NCBI RefSeq assembly: GCF_042767895.1
Contig: NC_091564.1
Location: 43,413,806-43,423,805, forward strand
Length of the DNA: 10,000 nt
Source of the DNA: Penaeus vannamei
Taxonomy: Eukaryota; Arthropoda; Malacostraca; Decapoda; Penaeidae
Reading direction: 5' to 3'
In this document: one piece after another, positions 8,251-10,000 of the stretch
How positions within the stretch are numbered: the stretch's first letter is position 1
How the letters are laid out: every line of letters starts with the position of its first letter
The notes under the pieces: model-generated
The model's input: the letters and a program-made list of their open reading frames with translations, nothing else
Database searches by the model: none
Told to the model about the DNA's origin: nothing
Translations under genes and position numbers: made by a program

Positions 8251-8320
8251 TAGCATCAACTCCTGACGGGCCAGGATGCGGGTCACTGGGATCGTCGGGT
8301 TTTCCAGGTCGTTGTTGACG

Positions 8321-8589
8321 GGATTTGCGATCGCTTACAGTAAAGTTACACTGCTTTCTTCGTTTTTTTTTTTTTTTTTTTTTTTTATGCACCACAAACC
8401 TACTGGTGTCTTGTCATTTCTGTTATGACACGATTTCTTACGCTGCGGGCATTTTACTTCCATTGGCAGTACACCGTGGTGTAGATTTACAAAGCTTGCT
8501 TCGTTATTTTGTTGATATTTCGCAGTGAAATCGAAACTTTTCCTCACAAACACACTGTCTAGCCATGATGGGACTTTTTTGAATTTCAA
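8321..8589 (-). pseudogene. ISXO2/Merlin-like transposase zinc-finger relic
   Basis: Minus-strand codons from 8589 give FVNLHHGVLP (residues 33-42), VKCPQRKKSCHNRNDKTPVG and LWCIKK. After an A-run, another frame (8321-8362) gives RRKQCNFTVSDRKS. The order LLP, CP, a D-K-x-x-x-G-x-x-W-x-C segment and then a basic C-x-x-x-x-S stretch is the N-terminal zinc-binding layout of ISXO2/Merlin DNA transposases. The second Cys of the CPxC pair is Arg (residue 50). The catalytic DDE part was not found. The A-run (8363-8386) breaks the frame inside the finger, so the copy is inactive. Family assignment is from motif memory; a chance or unrelated zinc-finger gene is possible. Confidence 0.45.
8363..8386. 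repeat. Poly(T) run, 24 bases
   Basis: This is a 24-T run on the + strand (A-run on the minus strand). It falls exactly where a Lys-rich stretch would be expected in the transposase-like finger, and the frames either side of it disagree. That suggests expansion of an AAA-codon run and not a retroposon tail. Confidence 0.9.
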
Positions 8590-8644
8590 AAGGCTTCTCT
8601 TAGGCCCAACTTCTATTGTCCCGTGATAATCTATTCCATATCTG

Positions 8645-8724
8645 ATTGGTTCTATTGAGTGTCTGTTTACGTCACATTAACGCACAAATCTAATTGGCTC
8701 ATTTGACTTCCCTCGCATACGTCA
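8645..8724 (-). promoter_or_regulatory. Candidate promoter with paired CCAAT and CRE-like boxes
   Basis: Read on the minus strand, TGACGTA (8718-8724), CCAAT (8693-8697), TGACGTA (8668-8674) and CCAAT (8645-8649) alternate. The box-to-box distances within the two pairs are 25 and 23 bases. CCAAT binds NF-Y and TGACGTA resembles a CREB/ATF site. All four face the transposase-like relic, whose first traced codon is about 55 bases downstream. No TATA box is evident. The pairing is seen directly; promoter activity is inferred. Confidence 0.4.
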
Positions 8725-8759
8725 TCCGCTACAAATCCGTCCTATTTCCCGTAGCTCTT

Positions 8760-9307
8760 AACTTTCTGTCATTTGTTGTGGAGTTGGAAGCGGAAAGCAA
8801 CCGCGGCTGCTGGAAATCGTGGATTTTATACCCTCAATAACTGCGTTATTATCAATTTGCAAAGAAAATGGTATAGAACAAAACTATCATAGATTCTTTA
8901 AATTAGGTGTAGGGTTGTATTTCCAATAATACCTAAAAATCTTACCACAGAGAGGCAGGTCATCCATGGGAAGAGATCACATAAAGGAACGTAACCTTCA
9001 TGAGAAGGGAAACTACCTTCTTAGACAATCTTGCATCCGAGGAGCACACTGTTTAGGAAATCTCACGGAATTTGTAGCACGAATTACTCACTTGTTTCAC
9101 CCTTATTTCAGTTAGTTTCTTGTCTTTAGCACGAACATTACAACACAACTCACTCAGCATCAGAGTGCATAGAACACCTGACTCTTCCATTATCCTGGAT
9201 ATTCGTGTCATTCTACAGGACTTGATTTTGTTGTCCAAACTGCATCTAAGACTCACTTGCTCCCTTTTGCCCTCCATGCCCGGCGTCGCCCCGCCCTGGC
9301 CGCCGCG
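8760..9307. other. Unassigned region, no gene recognised
   Basis: Open frames at 9053-9322 (-) and 9120-9335 (+) overlap each other and show no known motif. A GC-rich patch at about 9275-9308 stands out. On the minus strand GAGCAA|GTGAGTCTTAG near 9256-9262 resembles a splice donor following a Gly-rich open stretch. One site without a partner is not enough to call an exon. Confidence 0.35.
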
Positions 9308-9360
9308 AAACCTAATATTCATCCGTATAGTCTAGTCATATACGGATGAATATTAGATTT
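9308..9360. repeat. 53-bp near-perfect inverted repeat
   Basis: Perfect 18-bp arms (CTAATATTCATCCGTATA at 9312-9329, complement at 9339-9356) surround a 9-base loop. Three more pairs lie beyond a single mismatch, giving 21 of 22 paired positions per arm. The repeat begins at the edge of a GC-rich patch and is AT-rich itself. It could be the terminal hairpin of a mobile element or a fold-back; no transposase or target duplication is visible. Confidence 0.9.
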
Positions 9361-9724
9361 CAGTTACAGTGCGTAGGATCAAAGTCTGGTGATTGTAAGA
9401 TTTCCTGCGTTACTTTCTTGTTTATTGCACTGCATAAAACAATATAGAAGAAATACAATACCAAGCCATTACTGTAACATTTAACAACATAAATGCACCC
9501 GCATCTCTTTATAAAGAATGCATCAGATGTCTAACGTAAGAAAATGCGACATTTAACGTAAATTTGAATTATCTAAAAAGTATTCATGAGTGTGTTGCAG
9601 GGTGAAGGTGTAAAGTCACTGTATGGGACTGTGGCTCTGCCTTTGATGATGCCCAGCCAGAAGACCAGCTGAAGTGGCATTGGATGATTTCCTTTTTCTT
9701 TTGCATTAAAACATCTGTAGCCAT
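9361..9724. other. Unassigned region, no gene seen
   Basis: This is AT-rich sequence without repeats or convincing open frames. A minus-strand open frame crossing 9584-9913 passes through an A-run and shows no recognised motif. Confidence 0.4.
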
Positions 9725-9741
9725 AAAAAAAAAAAAAAAAA
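9725..9741. repeat. Poly(A) run, 17 bases
   Basis: This is an unbroken run of 17 A. No SINE or processed-gene body with matching target duplications was recognised upstream, so a simple homopolymer is the safer reading. Confidence 0.85.
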
Positions 9742-9768
9742 CGGCATTTGGGTGGGGAGGATCCATTG

Positions 9769-9776
9769 TGACGTCA
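9769..9776. promoter_or_regulatory. Palindromic CRE (TGACGTCA)
   Basis: TGACGTCA is the full consensus CREB/ATF site, set in CCATTGTGACGTCACCAT. A minus-strand ATG lies 9 bases from it. No linked gene is identified, so function is uncertain and an 8-mer can occur by chance. Confidence 0.35.
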
Positions 9777-10000
9777 CCATCTGTCGATTTTTTGTTTTGT
9801 TTACGTTCAACAGACGAATTTCCGTAGAAAAATCTTCTAGCTATGAAAACTGAGGCCCTCTCTCGAACAAACTGGAACCTCCTCGTTGCAACATATACAT
9901 ACTGATAATGCAATAAATGAAATTATTGTTTTTATATCAACAATGAAATTATAACATTTTACAATCACCACTGCAGTATTCCTTGTCATTCTCTTGGTTA
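9777..10000. other. AT-rich end of window, no gene seen
   Basis: The only sign noted is an AATAAA at 9912-9917. A small direct repeat AATGAAATTAT occurs at about 9916 and 9942. Nothing else is supported. Confidence 0.35.

Noticed and set aside
7996..8253. Pro/Arg-rich open frame
   Set aside because: It follows from C-run composition in the duplicated hairpin repeat.
9053..9335. Overlapping open frames on both strands
   Set aside because: They have no motif, and one starts inside an inverted-repeat arm. The donor-like site alone is insufficient.

Overview
This window looks like repeat-rich, mostly non-coding nuclear DNA of an invertebrate. An arthropod, and more narrowly a decapod crustacean, is the best guess. 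Long pure dinucleotide tracts of every class are present: (CT)n, (AT)n, (AC)n, (GA)n and (TG)n. A minisatellite of about 1 kb is built around CCTAA motifs, the complement of the arthropod telomere motif TTAGG. Coding traces are eukaryotic in style, carry frameshifts and stops, and show no operon structure. The taxon is an inference from sequence style. No gene here identifies it.

Layout: (1) 1-750 is copy 1 of a dispersed repeat holding a perfect 101-bp tandem duplication; it runs into a pyrimidine tract ending in pure (CT)n at 1142. (2) 1450-3367 holds a decayed serpin-like gene on the + strand. It is broken by stops, frame changes, an (AT)n tract and a T-run, but keeps an exact serpin C-terminal signature. 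(3) 3368-4782 has no recognisable gene; it holds a 36-bp fragment also found at the left edge of repeat copy 2 and a fold-back element with nuclear-receptor-type half-sites. (4) 4783-5803 is the CCTAA minisatellite, with an alternating long/short unit pattern, an embedded AAACCGGTCAAA hairpin segment and a last monomer in inverted orientation. (5) 5888-6790 is copy 2 of the dispersed repeat, split by an (AC)n(AT)n tract and running into a purine tract with pure (GA)n. Both copies keep matching codon-like sequence on the minus strand, so the repeat derives from a coding region, possibly a kinase-like one. (6) 7374-7429 is (TG)n, followed by unremarkable DNA. (7) 8001-8230 is GC-rich duplicated hairpin sequence. 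(8) 8321-8589 on the minus strand is a relic resembling the zinc-finger end of an ISXO2/Merlin-type transposase, with an A-run at the frame break. CCAAT and CRE-like boxes lie upstream of it and a splice-donor match lies downstream. (9) 8760-10000 has no recognised gene; it contains a near-perfect 53-bp inverted repeat, an A-run and a palindromic CRE.

No intact gene, rRNA, tRNA or CRISPR array was found. The genes do not form a working system. The recurring theme is old coding sequence (serpin, minus-strand ORF of the dispersed repeat, transposase) broken up by stops and microsatellite growth. Whether the serpin and the repeat-borne ORF came from the host genome, a mobile element or an integrated large DNA virus cannot be decided from this window.
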